A stretch of DNA of 64,000 nucleotides from an uncultured Microbacterium sp. Its GTDB lineage: Bacteria; Actinomycetota; Actinomycetes; Actinomycetales; Microbacteriaceae. The DNA lies in contig CAJYHN010000001.1 of NCBI GenBank assembly GCA_913774665.1, forward strand, positions 1 to 64,000, written 5' to 3'. The notes under the pieces were generated by a model, which saw only the letters and a list, made by a program, of their open reading frames with translations, was not told the DNA's origin and made no database searches. Shown piece by piece: positions 63,921-64,000 of this stretch. Made by a program: the position numbers and the translations under genes. The first letter of the stretch is position 1, and each line of letters begins with the position of its first letter.

Positions 63921-63953
63921 CCTCCGCCGCGACCCGAGGGGCCGCGGCGGAGG
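63921..63953 (-). terminator. Intercistronic hairpin upstream of mmsA
   Basis: A perfect 11-bp stem, CCTCCGCCGCG with CGCGGCGGAGG and an 11-nt loop, sits between the partial gene at the window end and mmsA. In sugar ABC operons such hairpins commonly stabilise the upstream binding-protein message and lower downstream expression. Confidence 0.6.
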
Positions 63954-63986
63954 CGGGGAGGAAGGGCGAAGAACCCCTCCCGGGGA

Positions 63987-64000
63987 TTACTTCAGGTCGG
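63987..64000 (-). CDS. 3' end of a gene, probably sugar-binding protein (partial)
   Basis: Only the last codons are inside the window, reading Asp-Leu-Lys then a TAA stop. Its place directly upstream of mmsAB, with an intercistronic hairpin, suggests the periplasmic-type (ChvE-like) sugar-binding lipoprotein. This rests on context only. Confidence 0.4.

Overview
The window is high-GC, gene-dense DNA, and protein signatures point to an actinobacterium of the Microbacteriaceae (Microbacterium-like). This rests on familiarity with family proteins and on gene order, not on a database search. The backbone is the actinobacterial housekeeping block also seen around mfd-pth-rplY-prs-glmU-ispE-rsmA-tatD-metG-rsmI-pmt in Mycobacterium. 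Here it is opened up by many inserted accessory operons.

Layout: mfd (286-3873, -) diverges from two small DUF4190-like membrane proteins. pth and rplY follow (-). A gluconate unit (GntR regulator - / gntP-gntK-gnd +, 7053-11513) takes gluconate to ribulose 5-phosphate. A VanZ-like protein overlaps an OmpR-type two-component pair (11530-14359). A four-codon-overlap pair (S41-like lipoprotein and a hypothetical) precedes a flavin electron-transfer operon (15998-18971, -): an FMN-binding lipoprotein, an ApbE flavin transferase and a membrane flavoreductase. Then prs-glmU-tRNA-Gln (-), a MarR/membrane pair, a cell-wall-anchored-looking LAVTG protein, a Tat-exported PHP-domain protein, an ABC-F ATPase, and an osmoprotectant ABC operon headed by a DUF427 protein. 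ispE, a Stealth-family phosphotransferase, a metallophosphoesterase, rsmA and a sugar-porter MFS gene follow. A roughly 780 bp degenerate tandem-repeat array separates the MFS gene from tatD-metG-rsmI. A protein O-mannosyltransferase and a small ATPase come next, then a ~1.5 kb relic island with an RHS fragment. The right third holds a DUF255 thioredoxin-fold protein, an aldo/keto reductase, an LCP protein, a GH3 lipoprotein, a giant HrpA helicase, Nudix-GNAT, a MarR/EamA divergent pair, a LuxR-type two-component operon with a DUF4097-like protein, and a multiple-monosaccharide ABC operon (mmsAB) that runs off the window.

Regulation: a strikingly repeated signal is a TANNNT box followed 6-8 nt later directly by ATG or GTG, which indicates leaderless mRNAs for a large share of genes and moves several start codons (for example mfd, the EamA gene and the LuxR-system kinase). 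glmU begins one nucleotide after the tRNA-Gln 3' end, so tRNA processing itself could create a leaderless glmU mRNA.

Most unusual observations: nested double palindromes of about 70 nt, two intergenic and one or two embedded in frame inside hrpA; the 37557-38340 repeat array; twin CTTCCATGGAAG operators between marR and an EamA exporter; overlapping back-to-back -10 boxes of rsmI and pmt; and an extracytosolic flavinylation operon.
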